A stretch of DNA of 64,000 nucleotides from Pseudomonas fluorescens. Lineage in GTDB: Bacteria; Pseudomonadota; Gammaproteobacteria; Pseudomonadales; Pseudomonadaceae. The notes under the pieces were generated by a model. That model had not been told where the DNA came from and did no database searches. It saw only the letters and a list, made by a program, of their open reading frames with translations. Below are positions 54,158 through 62,842 of the stretch, one piece after another; position 1 is the stretch's first letter, and every line of letters starts with the position of its first letter. The stretch covers positions 36,279-100,278 of the forward strand of contig NZ_CABVHQ010000016.1 of NCBI RefSeq assembly GCF_902497895.1, written 5' to 3'. The translations under genes were made by a program, and so were the position numbers.

Positions 54158-55444
54158 ATGAATGCGCCCGACACCCTCGACGTCGCCAAGCCCGCAGGCC
54201 GGCCCGGTCCCTTCGACTGGTACCGCAATATCAATAAGCAGGAACGCCGGACATTCTGGAGCTGCAAGATCGGCTATGGCCTGGACGGCATGGACACGCA
54301 GATGCTCAGCTTTGTCGTGCCGACCCTGATTGCCATGTGGGGCATCACCACCGGTGAGGCCGGGCTGATTCACACCAGCACCTTGATCTCTTCGGCCATC
54401 GGCGGCTGGGTCGCCGGGATTCTCTCCGATCGCATCGGTCGCGTACGCACCTTGCAGCTGACGGTTTTGTGGTTCGCCTTCTTCACCTTTCTCTGCGGTT
54501 TCGCTCAGAACTACGAGCAACTGCTGATCTCCCGCACCTTGATGGGCTTCGGCTTTGGTGGTGAATGGACGGCCGGCGCGGTGCTGATGGGCGAAGTCAT
54601 CCGCGCCAAGGATCGCGGCAAGGCCGTGGGCATGGTGCAATCGGGCTGGGCACTGGGTTGGGGTTTGACGGCAATTCTCTACGCCATACTGTTCTCCCTG
54701 CTGCCGCCAGAAGACGCCTGGCGTGCGCTGTTCCTGTTGGGCATCGTACCGGCGATCTTCGTGATTTTCGTCCGTCGCCTGGTCAAGGATCCGGAAATCT
54801 ATCGTGAAGCCAAGGCCAAGCAGGAACCGAGCAAGCCGGCGAAGTTCTACGAGATCTTTGCTCCAGGCATGCTCAGCACCACCTTGCGCGCCTCGTTGCT
54901 GACCACCGGTGCCCTGGGCGGCTACTACGCCATCACCTCGTGGCTGCCGACCTTCCTCAAGAACGAGCGCGGATTGAGTGTGCTGGGTACCGGCGGTTAT
55001 CTGGCCATGGTGATTGTCGGCTCCTACGTCGGCTATGTGATCAGCGCCTATCTGACCGATATTCTGGGTCGCAAAAAGAACTTCATCCTGTTCGCGGTCG
55101 GCTCCTTCATCATCGTCGTGCTCTATACCCAGCTGCAGGTCAGCAACGGCGTGATGCTCTGGCTGGGCTTTCCACTGGGGTTCTTCGCCTCGGGGATTTT
55201 CAGTGGCATGGGCGCCTTCCTGACCGAGCTGTTCCCGACCCGGATTCGTGGTTCGGGCCAGGGCTTCTGCTACAACATCGGCCGGGCGCTGGCGGCGTTC
55301 TTTCCGCTGCTGATCGGTCTGCTCAGCCAGAAAATCCCATTGGGCATGGGGATCGGGGTTTTCGCGGCGGTCTCTTACGGCGTGGTGATTCTCGCGGCCC
55401 TGAGCCTGCCGGAAACCCAGGGCAAACAACTCGATGCGCAGTAG
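54158..55444 (+). CDS. MFS transporter, aromatic/organic-acid:H+ symporter-like
   Basis: The 428-residue protein has 12 predicted helices and the MFS signature between helices 2 and 3 (GILSDRIGRVRT) repeated as YLTDILGRKKN in the second half. The sugar/acid symporter-like N-terminus (GYGLDGMDTQML) fits importers of small carboxylates. Position upstream of pxpABC suggests 5-oxoproline or a precursor as substrate. GGAG precedes the ATG. Confidence 0.83.
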   Translation: MNAPDTLDVAKPAGRPGPFDWYRNINKQERRTFWSCKIGYGLDGMDTQMLSFVVPTLIAMWGITTGEAGLIHTSTLISSAIGGWVAGILSDRIGRVRTLQLTVLWFAFFTFLCGFAQNYEQLLISRTLMGFGFGGEWTAGAVLMGEVIRAKDRGKAVGMVQSGWALGWGLTAILYAILFSLLPPEDAWRALFLLGIVPAIFVIFVRRLVKDPEIYREAKAKQEPSKPAKFYEIFAPGMLSTTLRASLLTTGALGGYYAITSWLPTFLKNERGLSVLGTGGYLAMVIVGSYVGYVISAYLTDILGRKKNFILFAVGSFIIVVLYTQLQVSNGVMLWLGFPLGFFASGIFSGMGAFLTELFPTRIRGSGQGFCYNIGRALAAFFPLLIGLLSQKIPLGMGIGVFAAVSYGVVILAALSLPETQGKQLDAQ

Positions 55445-55514
55445 CTTGTAATCCAAGGGACGCTGACGAACGGTCCAGCACAAGAATATTCAAAGGCCTA
55501 CAGGAGTGTTCACC

Positions 55515-56267
55515 ATGAACCGCCTGCTATTGAACTGCGACATCGGCGAAAGCTTTGGCAACTGGACCATGGGTCTGGACGCCGAGGTAATGCCCTTCAT
55601 TGATTGCGCCAACATCGCTTGTGGTTTCCATGCCGGCGACCCGAGCATCATGCGCAAGACGGTCAGCCTGGCACTGGCCAACGGCGTACAGATCGGCGCC
55701 CATCCGGCCTATCCGGACCTGGTGGGTTTCGGCCGGCGCTCCATGGCTTGTACCCCGCAGGAAATTCAGGACCTGTTGCACTATCAGATCGGCGCTCTGG
55801 ATGGCATTTGCCGGGCTCAGGGCAGCCGCGTGAGTTACGTCAAACCCCACGGCGCGATGTACAACGACATGATGGCCAACCCTGAGCAGTTGCGGGCGGT
55901 GATCCAGGCCGTGGCCGCGTATGACCGGCAATTGCCATTGATGCTGATGGCGACTCGCGACAACAGTGTGGCTCAAGCCCTGGGTGATGAGTATGGCGTA
56001 TCGCTGTGGTTCGAGGCCTTCGCCGATCGCGCTTACGACAGTGCCGGGCGGCTGGTGTCGCGGCAGTCGCCGGGGGCGGTGCACCACGATCCCGAGAAAA
56101 TCATTGAACAGGCGCTGATCATTGCCCGTGGCGACAACCTGGTCGCCAGCGACGGTAGCGCCTTGCATCTGCAGGCCAACACGCTGTGTGTACATGGCGA
56201 CAATGCCAGTTCGGTGGCTGCCGTGCGGTGTATCCGCGAAGCCTTGAACCAGCAGACTCAATCATGA
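55515..56267 (+). CDS. pxpA: 5-oxoprolinase subunit PxpA
   Basis: The 250-residue LamB/YcsF-family protein begins with [11 protein letters not shown] and contains [15 protein letters not shown] and VKPHGAMYN, all diagnostic. With PxpB and PxpC it hydrolyses 5-oxoproline (pyroglutamate) to glutamate using ATP. AGGAGTGTTCACC leads into the ATG at 55515. It overlaps pxpB by 4 bp. Confidence 0.94.
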   Translation: MNRLLLNCDIGESFGNWTMGLDAEVMPFIDCANIACGFHAGDPSIMRKTVSLALANGVQIGAHPAYPDLVGFGRRSMACTPQEIQDLLHYQIGALDGICRAQGSRVSYVKPHGAMYNDMMANPEQLRAVIQAVAAYDRQLPLMLMATRDNSVAQALGDEYGVSLWFEAFADRAYDSAGRLVSRQSPGAVHHDPEKIIEQALIIARGDNLVASDGSALHLQANTLCVHGDNASSVAAVRCIREALNQQTQS

Positions 56268-56968
56268 AGCCGCGGATTGAAGTAGTGGCTGTCGATTGCT
56301 TGATGGTGCGTCTGTTTGAGGTCATTACCGAAGACAATATGCCGTGGATGCTCGCCGCCACTGAGCGGTTGCGCGCCGGGTTCGGCAGGCATCTGATCGA
56401 TCTGGTGCCGTCTTATACGACCTTGATGGTGCATTACGATCTGAGCGCGCTGACGCCGTCACAGGCCCGTGAACTGATCGCCGAAGCCTTGACCGATCTG
56501 GCGGCGAACCCCCAGGCCCGCGGCCAGTGCCATGTGTTGCCGGTCTGGTATGACCTGAGCGTCGGGCCTGAGCTGAATTTGCTGTCTCAGCGCAGCGGGC
56601 TGACGGTCGATCAGGTGATTCGTCGCCACAGCGAGCGCGAGTATCAAGTCTTCGCTTTGGGTTTTGCGCCGGGTTTTGCCTTTATGGGCCTGGTGGAAGA
56701 GGCGCTGGCCGCACCGCGCTTGAGTACGCCGCGCAAGCGTGTGGCGGCGGGCAGCGTCGGCATCGCCGAGCGGCAGACCGCTGCTTATCCGGTGGTGTCT
56801 CCGGGTGGCTGGAACCTGATAGGTCGCACTCCAAGCAAGTTGTTCGACCGCGAACGTGACGGCTACAGCCTGATGCAACCGGGCGATACGGTGCGCTTCG
56901 AAGCCATCAATCATGCAGAATTCATCCGCCTGGGCGGTGATGACACGCCGCAGGAGAACCTGGCATGA
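56264..56968 (+). CDS. pxpB: 5-oxoprolinase subunit PxpB (KipI-like)
   Basis: The 234-residue protein has the allophanate hydrolase subunit 1/KipI pattern: HVLPVWYD, then [37 protein letters not shown] and [12 protein letters not shown]. The ATG overlaps the pxpA stop (ATGA), and its own stop overlaps pxpC the same way, so translation is coupled through the three genes. Confidence 0.93.
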   Translation: MKPRIEVVAVDCLMVRLFEVITEDNMPWMLAATERLRAGFGRHLIDLVPSYTTLMVHYDLSALTPSQARELIAEALTDLAANPQARGQCHVLPVWYDLSVGPELNLLSQRSGLTVDQVIRRHSEREYQVFALGFAPGFAFMGLVEEALAAPRLSTPRKRVAAGSVGIAERQTAAYPVVSPGGWNLIGRTPSKLFDRERDGYSLMQPGDTVRFEAINHAEFIRLGGDDTPQENLA

Positions 56969-57882
56969 GCCGTTTATTGATCGAAGCCAGCACGCCGTTG
57001 TGCCTGCTGCAGGACGCCGGGCGTTTCGGCGTGCGGCATCTGGGAGTGACTCAGGGTGGGGCGCTGGACTGGGTGTCGATGTCCTGGGCCAACTGGCTGC
57101 TGGGCAATTCGCTGGACGCGGCAGTGGTCGAAATCACCCTCGGCGGTTTTACTCTGGTGGCGCAAGACGATTGCTGCCTGGCGTTGGCCGGGGCGGATCT
57201 TGGCGCGCAACTCGACGGTCAGCCTCTGGCACCTTGGCGCGCTTTCAGCCTGAAGCAGGGCCAGCGCCTGCAGTTCACCCAGCCGCTGCTCGGTGCACGG
57301 GCTTATCTCGCCGCGCCGGGTGGGTTCGCCGCAAACAAAGTGCTGGGCAGTTGTGCCACGGTGGTGCGTGAAGAATTGGGAGGGCTTGACGGTTTTGGCC
57401 GGGCGTTGGCCAAAGGTGCCGAGCTGAGTTACTTGCGACCGGCAGTTGAGTTGCGCGAATTGCCTCGCGAACAAATCCCGGATTTCAAATTGAAGCTGCC
57501 ACTGGAGGTGGTGCTGGGAGCGCAGATTGGCGAGTTCAGTGGGCAAAGCCTGTTCGATGCTTTCAACAGCGTCTGGACGGTCGACAGCCGCGCCGATCGC
57601 ATGGGCATTCGTTTGCAGGGGCCGGCGTTGCAGTACCAGGGCCAGCCGATGATTTCCGAAGGCATCCCGCTGGGGGCGATTCAAGTGCCGCCGGATGGGC
57701 AGCCGATCGTGCTGCTTAATGACCGACAGACGATTGGTGGCTATCCGCGGTTGGGAGCGTTGACGCCGTTGGCGTTGGCGCGGCTGGCGCAGTGTCTGCC
57801 GGGTATGCAAGTGCGGCTGACGCCTGTGGTGCAGGAGACGGCGCATCAGCAGCAGGTTGAATATTTGCGCAGATTTGCGTGA
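56965..57882 (+). CDS. pxpC: 5-oxoprolinase subunit PxpC (KipA-like)
   Basis: The 305-residue biotin-dependent-carboxylase-like subunit begins with LLQDAGRFGVRHLGVTQGG and carries LGAQIGEF and GIPLGAIQVPPDGQPIVLLNDRQTIGGYP, the KipA/allophanate hydrolase subunit 2 signature. It is the last gene of the MFS-pxpABC operon and is followed by a REPIN. Confidence 0.93.
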   Translation: MSRLLIEASTPLCLLQDAGRFGVRHLGVTQGGALDWVSMSWANWLLGNSLDAAVVEITLGGFTLVAQDDCCLALAGADLGAQLDGQPLAPWRAFSLKQGQRLQFTQPLLGARAYLAAPGGFAANKVLGSCATVVREELGGLDGFGRALAKGAELSYLRPAVELRELPREQIPDFKLKLPLEVVLGAQIGEFSGQSLFDAFNSVWTVDSRADRMGIRLQGPALQYQGQPMISEGIPLGAIQVPPDGQPIVLLNDRQTIGGYPRLGALTPLALARLAQCLPGMQVRLTPVVQETAHQQQVEYLRRFA

Positions 57883-57888
57883 AGCCGG

Positions 57889-57990
57889 AAAAGATCGCAG
57901 CCTGCGGCAGCTCCTACAAAGGTTGCATACACCCGCGAATTGTCGGGTGTATGCAAAACCCGTAGGAGCTGCCGCAGGCTGCGATCTTTT
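57889..57990. repeat. REPIN with a perfect inner palindrome
   Basis: AAAAGATCGCAGCCTGCGGC and its reverse complement enclose TTGCATACACCCG and CGGGTGTATGCAA, a 13-bp perfect inner stem around CGAATTGT. It lies between convergent pxpC and the VWA gene. Confidence 0.93.
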
Positions 57991-58003
57991 GACCATCACC
58001 CCA

Positions 58004-59182
58004 TCATTTCGACAAGAACCGCATCCCTTCTTCCAACCCACGCAAGGTCAGCGGGAACATCTGATCTTCAACCAGCTCCCGCACGATGTTGGTCGAGGCG
58101 GTGTAGCCCCAGGTGTCTTTCGGGTACGGGTTGATCCAGATGAGCTTCTTGTACTTCTCCCGGAAACGCTGCATCCACACATAACCGGCTTCTTCGTTCC
58201 AGTGCTCGACGCTGCCGCCGGGCTGGGTGATTTCGTAGGGCGCCATGGCGGCGTCGCCGATGAAGATCACTTTGTAGTCGGCGCCGTATTTGTGCAGCAG
58301 GTCGTGGGTCGAGGTCCGCTCCGAGCTGCGACGCATGTTGTTCTTCCACACCGATTCATAAATGAAGTTGTGGAAGTAGAAATACTCCAGGTGCTTGAAC
58401 TCGGTCTTGCAGGCCGAAAACAATTCCTCGCAGATCTTCACATGGGCGTCCATCGAGCCGCCGATATCGAACAGCAGCAACAGCTTGATGGTATTGCGTC
58501 GCTCCGGGCGCATCTGAATATTCAGCAGCCCGGCGTCACGTGCGGTGTGGTCGATGGTGCCGTCGATATCCAGCTCCTCCGCCGCGCCCTGGCGCGCGAA
58601 TTTGCGCAGACGACGCAGGGCTATCTTGATGTTGCGCGTACCGAGTTCGACCGAATCGTCGAGGTTTTTGTACTCGCGCTGATCCCAGACCTTGACCGCC
58701 TTGCCCTGACGTTTGCCGGCATCGCCGACCCGAATGCCTTCCGGGTTGAAACCGCCGGAACCGAACGGGCTGGTGCCACCCGTGCCGATCCACTTGTTGC
58801 CGCCGGCGTGGCGTTCCTTTTGTTCCTCGAGGCGTTTCTTGAACTCCTCGATCAATTTGTCCAGGCCTCCGAGGGACTGGATCTGCGCACGTTCTTCATC
58901 GCTCAGGCTGCGTTCGAATTCCTTGCGCAGCCAGTCTTCGGGAATCAACGCCTGAAGGTGATCGTCGAGCTTCTCCAGGCCATTGAAATAGGCGCCGAAC
59001 GCCCGGTCGAACTTGTCGAAATGCCGTTCGTCCTTCACCAGAATCGCCCGGGCGAGGTAATAGAACTCGTCCATGTCGGCGAAGATCACCCGCTGTTTCA
59101 GCGCATTGATCAGATCGAGCAGCTCGCGTACCGAGACCGGGACCTTGGCTGCGCGCATTTCATTGAACAGGTTGAGCAGCAT
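58004..59182 (-). CDS. VWA-domain protein, CoxE-like
   Basis: The 392-residue protein has a helical N-terminal half with a charged coiled-coil stretch (about 115-145) and a C-terminal von Willebrand A domain with metal site DIGGSMD (DxGxS). The segment RNIKIALRRLRKFARQG is typical of the CoxE-like group that works with MoxR ATPases. It starts 34 bp after moxR on the same strand. Its client enzyme is unknown. Confidence 0.85.
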   Translation of the reverse strand: MLLNLFNEMRAAKVPVSVRELLDLINALKQRVIFADMDEFYYLARAILVKDERHFDKFDRAFGAYFNGLEKLDDHLQALIPEDWLRKEFERSLSDEERAQIQSLGGLDKLIEEFKKRLEEQKERHAGGNKWIGTGGTSPFGSGGFNPEGIRVGDAGKRQGKAVKVWDQREYKNLDDSVELGTRNIKIALRRLRKFARQGAAEELDIDGTIDHTARDAGLLNIQMRPERRNTIKLLLLFDIGGSMDAHVKICEELFSACKTEFKHLEYFYFHNFIYESVWKNNMRRSSERTSTHDLLHKYGADYKVIFIGDAAMAPYEITQPGGSVEHWNEEAGYVWMQRFREKYKKLIWINPYPKDTWGYTASTNIVRELVEDQMFPLTLRGLEEGMRFLSK

Positions 59183-59215
59183 GGCTGTCGCCCTTGAGAT
59201 CGTAAAAAAGGAGTA

Positions 59216-60061
59216 TCAGCGAGTGCCGCGACGGCTCATGAACGCCAGGCGCTCAAGCAATTGCACGTCCTGTTCGTTCTTCACCAGTGCGCCGGCCAGG
59301 GGCGGAATGGCTTTGGTCGGATCGCGTTCGCGCAGCACCGCCTCGCCAATGTTGTCGGCCATCAGCAGTTTCAGCCAGTCCACCAGTTCGGAGGTCGAAG
59401 GTTTTTTCTTCAGGCCCGGTACTTTGCGCACGTCGAAGAACACGTCCAGCGCCTCGCTGACCAGATCCTTCTTGATATCCGGGTAATGCACGTCGACGAT
59501 CCTCTGCATGGTGACGCGGTCAGGGAAGGCGATGTAGTGGAAGAAGCAGCGGCGCAGGAAAGCGTCCGGCAGTTCTTTTTCGTTGTTGGAAGTAATGATG
59601 ATGATCGGGCGCTTCTTGGCCTTGATCGTTTCGTCGATCTCGTAAACGTAGAACTCCATCTTGTCGAGTTCTTGCAGCAGGTCGTTGGGGAACTCGATGT
59701 CGGCCTTGTCGATTTCGTCGATCAGCAGAATCACCCGCTCTTCGGATTCGAAGGCTTCCCAGAGTTTGCCCTTTTTCAGGTAGTTGCGAACGTCATGGAC
59801 CTTGTCCACACCCAGTTGCGAGTCGCGCAGACGGCTGACCGCGTCGTACTCGTAGAGACCCTGATGAGCCTTGGTGGTGGATTTGATGTGCCAAGTGATC
59901 AGCCGCGCGCCGAAGGACTCGGCCATTTGCTCGGCGAGCATGGTCTTGCCGGTACCCGGCTCGCCCTTCACCAGCAATGGCCGCTCCAGCGTGATGGCGG
60001 CATTGACCGCAAGCTTCAGGTCATCGGTAGCGACGTATGCGCTGGTGCCTTCGAACTTCAT
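59216..60061 (-). CDS. MoxR-family AAA+ ATPase
   Basis: The 281-residue AAA+ protein has Walker A GEPGTGKT (33-40), Walker B VILLIDEIDKAD and sensor 1 IITSNNEKELPDAFLRR. MoxR ATPases act with VWA proteins as chaperones for metal-cofactor insertion or complex assembly. GAGGAATTGCAG precedes the ATG at 60061. The VWA gene follows; no methanol or CO dehydrogenase genes are nearby. Confidence 0.88.
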   Translation of the reverse strand: MKFEGTSAYVATDDLKLAVNAAITLERPLLVKGEPGTGKTMLAEQMAESFGARLITWHIKSTTKAHQGLYEYDAVSRLRDSQLGVDKVHDVRNYLKKGKLWEAFESEERVILLIDEIDKADIEFPNDLLQELDKMEFYVYEIDETIKAKKRPIIIITSNNEKELPDAFLRRCFFHYIAFPDRVTMQRIVDVHYPDIKKDLVSEALDVFFDVRKVPGLKKKPSTSELVDWLKLLMADNIGEAVLRERDPTKAIPPLAGALVKNEQDVQLLERLAFMSRRGTR

Positions 60062-60162
60062 CTGCAATTCCTCGAACGGTAACGCCGACCTGAGCAAAGC
60101 AGGGCGGGCGAATTAAAACTTATAGCTGACTATAACGCGGCGCCCGGTCGACTGTGAACGCA

Positions 60163-60193
60163 GACGGCCCATTCAGTCTCTGAATGGGCCGTC
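60163..60193. other. Perfect 14-bp hairpin upstream of moxR
   Basis: GACGGCCCATTCAG and CTGAATGGGCCGTC pair around TCT. No T-run follows on either strand, so it is not a standard terminator. It lies in the 270-bp spacer between the DUF748-like gene and moxR. Confidence 0.6.
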
Positions 60194-60331
60194 ACATGTT
60201 GACTCGGTCAGGGCCAAGCGCCATTTTTGCGTGGTTCCGGCATTGGATAGGGTCTCGCAATAACGCCCGCCGCTAACGCATACCTATGTCTGATGTTCTG
60301 ACACTCAAGCCTCTAAAATGACTGGAAAAAA

Positions 60332-61408
60332 CTAGTCAGTCGACGGTTTTGACTGTTCATAGCGGGCGTTGAACGCCTGGACGAAGCCGTTGCGCAGGAT
60401 CTGCAAAAACGCCTGGAATGCGCTGATATCGCGCTGGTGAACGCTGCCGCTGAGCTCGACGCGGGTTGCGAACTGGTTTTTTCTCTGGTTCTTGAGCACT
60501 GTCTCAGTGGTGCCAACCAAGGCTTCCCATACGGAACGAAACAGGCCTTTTTTCTCGTTTTCGACGTCCTGCTGCCAATTGAACACATCGACGTCTCTGA
60601 GCAACGGTTTGATATAACCTGTGAGTTGGCCTTTGTTGGCCCGCGCCTCGATCACAACGTCGCCATGACCGGCATTGAAGTCGAACTTGCCATAGGCCGA
60701 GGCGAAGTCATTCATGCGCTTGAGCTCGATGTGCCTGGCGCGCAGACGGAATTCGAACTCTTCGAAATTGCTCAGCGGGTCGAAAGTGGCGGTGGTTTCC
60801 AGCGGTGCGTGCCCAAGCAGCAGGGCTTTACCTTCGAAGCGGGCGTCGCGTTTGCCTTTGACGTCGACCACGTTGGTCAGGTTGTAGACGCTGGCGTTGA
60901 CCTGGGTGGCGTCCATGTTGACCGGTGGTTTCGAGTTGAAGTTGCGGAACGTGATTCGTCCATCGTTGATCCGCACTTCGTTCAGTGTGATGGGTAGCAG
61001 CTTGCTCAATTGTGCCCGCCAGTCGGTGCCCTGGCCGGTCTGGGAGGCCTGCTTGTTGGCACCGCCGTCGACGAAGTTCAGCTCCGGTCTGACGAACAGC
61101 ACCTCGGCCACCACTGCATGGTCGTACCAGAGTGAATGCCAACTCACCGAAAGGTCGATCAGCGGCGCATTGACGAAAGGCACCGGCACCTTGCCGTCGA
61201 CCTTGACGATCTTCAGGCCATTGATCCGGTAGGCGCCGCGCCACAGTGCCAGGTCGACATCGATAACCTGGCCGCGGTAGTCACCCATGTCCGCCAGTTT
61301 GTCGTTGAGGTAGTCGCGAACCAGCAAGGGCAGGGCGATGTGCAGCGCTACCAGCAGCACGACTATGCCAGCCAGGGTCCAGAGGGGCCAACTGTAGCGA
61401 CGTTTCAT
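60332..61408 (-). CDS. DUF748/AsmA-like envelope protein
   Basis: The 358-residue protein has one N-terminal membrane helix (about 9-31) and a long periplasmic beta-rich region. It includes [17 protein letters not shown] and [18 protein letters not shown], characteristic of DUF748 proteins, which are related to the AsmA/TAM bridge-like lipid-transport superfamily. A role in envelope lipid homeostasis is inferred. GGAG precedes the ATG at 61408. It is divergent from cysK. Confidence 0.72.
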   Translation of the reverse strand: MKRRYSWPLWTLAGIVVLLVALHIALPLLVRDYLNDKLADMGDYRGQVIDVDLALWRGAYRINGLKIVKVDGKVPVPFVNAPLIDLSVSWHSLWYDHAVVAEVLFVRPELNFVDGGANKQASQTGQGTDWRAQLSKLLPITLNEVRINDGRITFRNFNSKPPVNMDATQVNASVYNLTNVVDVKGKRDARFEGKALLLGHAPLETTATFDPLSNFEEFEFRLRARHIELKRMNDFASAYGKFDFNAGHGDVVIEARANKGQLTGYIKPLLRDVDVFNWQQDVENEKKGLFRSVWEALVGTTETVLKNQRKNQFATRVELSGSVHQRDISAFQAFLQILRNGFVQAFNARYEQSKPSTD

Positions 61409-61535
61409 AATGTTAAGTCTCCGCCGTATAAAGCCTGTGACTGCTGTAACAAGTAGTCGTTCGTCGCAACTGGACGCCCATGGGGCCCGAGGCATACCCT
61501 TGAATGCTTCTTCAACGCTGTATAAGGACCCAGCC

Positions 61536-62510
61536 ATGAGCCGCATTTACGCAGACAACGCCCATTCCATCGGCAATACGCCACTGGTACAGATCAACCG
61601 CATCGCACCCCGTGGCGTGACCATCCTGGCCAAGATCGAAGGGCGCAATCCCGGGTATTCGGTGAAATGCCGGATCGGCGCGAACATGATCTGGGACGCC
61701 GAAAGCAGCGGTAAGCTCAAACCTGGCATGACCATCGTCGAGCCGACCTCGGGCAATACCGGCATCGGCCTGGCCTTCGTCGCGGCGGCCCGTGGCTACC
61801 GGTTGGTGTTGACCATGCCGGCGTCCATGAGCATCGAGCGGCGTAAAGTTCTCAAGGCACTGGGTGCCGAGCTGGTGCTGACCGAACCGGCCAAAGGCAT
61901 GAAAGGCGCGATCGAAAAGGCCGCCGAGATTCTCGCCAGCGATCCGGCCCAGTACTTCATGCCGCAGCAATTTGATAACCCGGCCAACCCGGCGATCCAT
62001 GAAAAGACCACCGGCCCGGAAATCTGGAATGACACCGATGGCGCGGTGGACGTGCTGGTCGCGGGCGTGGGCACCGGGGGAACCCTTACCGGGGTGTCAC
62101 GTTATATCAAGCTGACTCAGGGCAAGCCGATTCTGTCGGTGGCGGTGGAGCCCATCGTCTCGCCGGTGATCACTCAGGCACTGGCCGGGGAAGAGATCAA
62201 GCCAAGTCCGCACAAAATCCAGGGCATCGGTGCCGGTTTTGTACCGAAAAACCTCGATCTGTCGATGGTCGACCGGGTCGAGCTGGTCAGCGACGAAGAG
62301 TCCAAGGCCATGGCCCTGCGCTTGATGCAGGAAGAGGGGATTTTGAGCGGCATTTCCTGTGGCGCCGCCATGGCGGTCGCGGTACGTCTGGCCGAAACCC
62401 CGGAAATGCAGGGCAAGACCATCGTGGTAATTCTGCCGGACTCGGGAGAGCGTTACTTGTCTAGCATGTTGTTCAGTGATCTGTTCACCGAGCAGGAGAT
62501 TCAACAATAA
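61536..62510 (+). CDS. cysK: Cysteine synthase A (O-acetylserine sulfhydrylase)
   Basis: The 324-residue PLP enzyme makes cysteine from O-acetylserine and sulfide. PLP Lys44 lies in NPGYSVKCR, the substrate loop is [13 protein letters not shown] and the phosphate loop is [10 protein letters not shown]. The C-terminal [10 protein letters not shown] region is typical of CysK. AAGGA precedes the ATG at 61536; the frame open further upstream is in the divergent promoter. Confidence 0.93.
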   Translation: MSRIYADNAHSIGNTPLVQINRIAPRGVTILAKIEGRNPGYSVKCRIGANMIWDAESSGKLKPGMTIVEPTSGNTGIGLAFVAAARGYRLVLTMPASMSIERRKVLKALGAELVLTEPAKGMKGAIEKAAEILASDPAQYFMPQQFDNPANPAIHEKTTGPEIWNDTDGAVDVLVAGVGTGGTLTGVSRYIKLTQGKPILSVAVEPIVSPVITQALAGEEIKPSPHKIQGIGAGFVPKNLDLSMVDRVELVSDEESKAMALRLMQEEGILSGISCGAAMAVAVRLAETPEMQGKTIVVILPDSGERYLSSMLFSDLFTEQEIQQ

Positions 62511-62533
62511 CGACGGCAACCCATTCCCCCCCC

Positions 62534-62633
62534 GTAGGAGCTGCCGCAGGCTGCGATCTTTTGATCTTTTGATCTTTTGATCTTTTGATCTTCGACTGGC
62601 TCGAAAAGATCGCAGGCTACGCCAGCTCCTACA
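62534..62633. repeat. Degenerate REPIN with GATCTTTT tandem repeats
   Basis: GTAGGAGCTGCCGCAGGCTG at 62534 is followed by four full GATCTTTT units (62555-62586) and a partial one, then the opposite arm AAAAGATCGCAGGCTACGCC, which carries mismatches. The tandem unit is derived from the REP end. Confidence 0.85.
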
Positions 62634-62724
62634 CCGACCGAGCACACCTGCAAAGGGTATTTGCTGATCGGTATCAGCTCTCCTTCAGCTACCCTATGTT
62701 ATTCAGTGCTTCATTACGTATTCC

Positions 62725-62741
62725 TCAACATTGAATGTTGA
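62725..62741. promoter_or_regulatory. Perfect palindrome upstream of lpxO
   Basis: TCAACATT-G-AATGTTGA is a 17-bp perfect inverted repeat, about 100 bp before the lpxO start. Its symmetry suits a dimeric repressor site, but no known regulator motif was assigned. Confidence 0.4.
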
Positions 62742-62842
62742 TTCAAACGGGTTTTTCCCGAAGCCGGTAGTGTTTATCATGGCAGGCTGCAGTGTCGGGT
62801 AAATGACAGGGTGCAGCGTTACTGATTTTCAAGGAGAGGGTC

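Larger units (their letters stand above)
62511..62842 (+). other. cysK-lpxO intergenic region
   Basis: This 332-bp gene-free stretch contains a run of eight C (62526-62533), a degraded REPIN with an internal 8-bp tandem repeat (62534-62633), and a perfect palindrome at 62725-62741 about 100 bp before lpxO. I see no ORF. Confidence 0.6.

Noticed and set aside
54119..55483. 454-codon minus-strand frame opposite the MFS gene
   Set aside because: Antisense of a 12-helix transporter with a normal ribosome site; the shadow protein is low-complexity and hydrophilic.
60163..60193. Hairpin as a Rho-independent terminator of the DUF748-like gene
   Set aside because: No T-run follows on the minus strand, and it lies about 140 bp past the stop codon.
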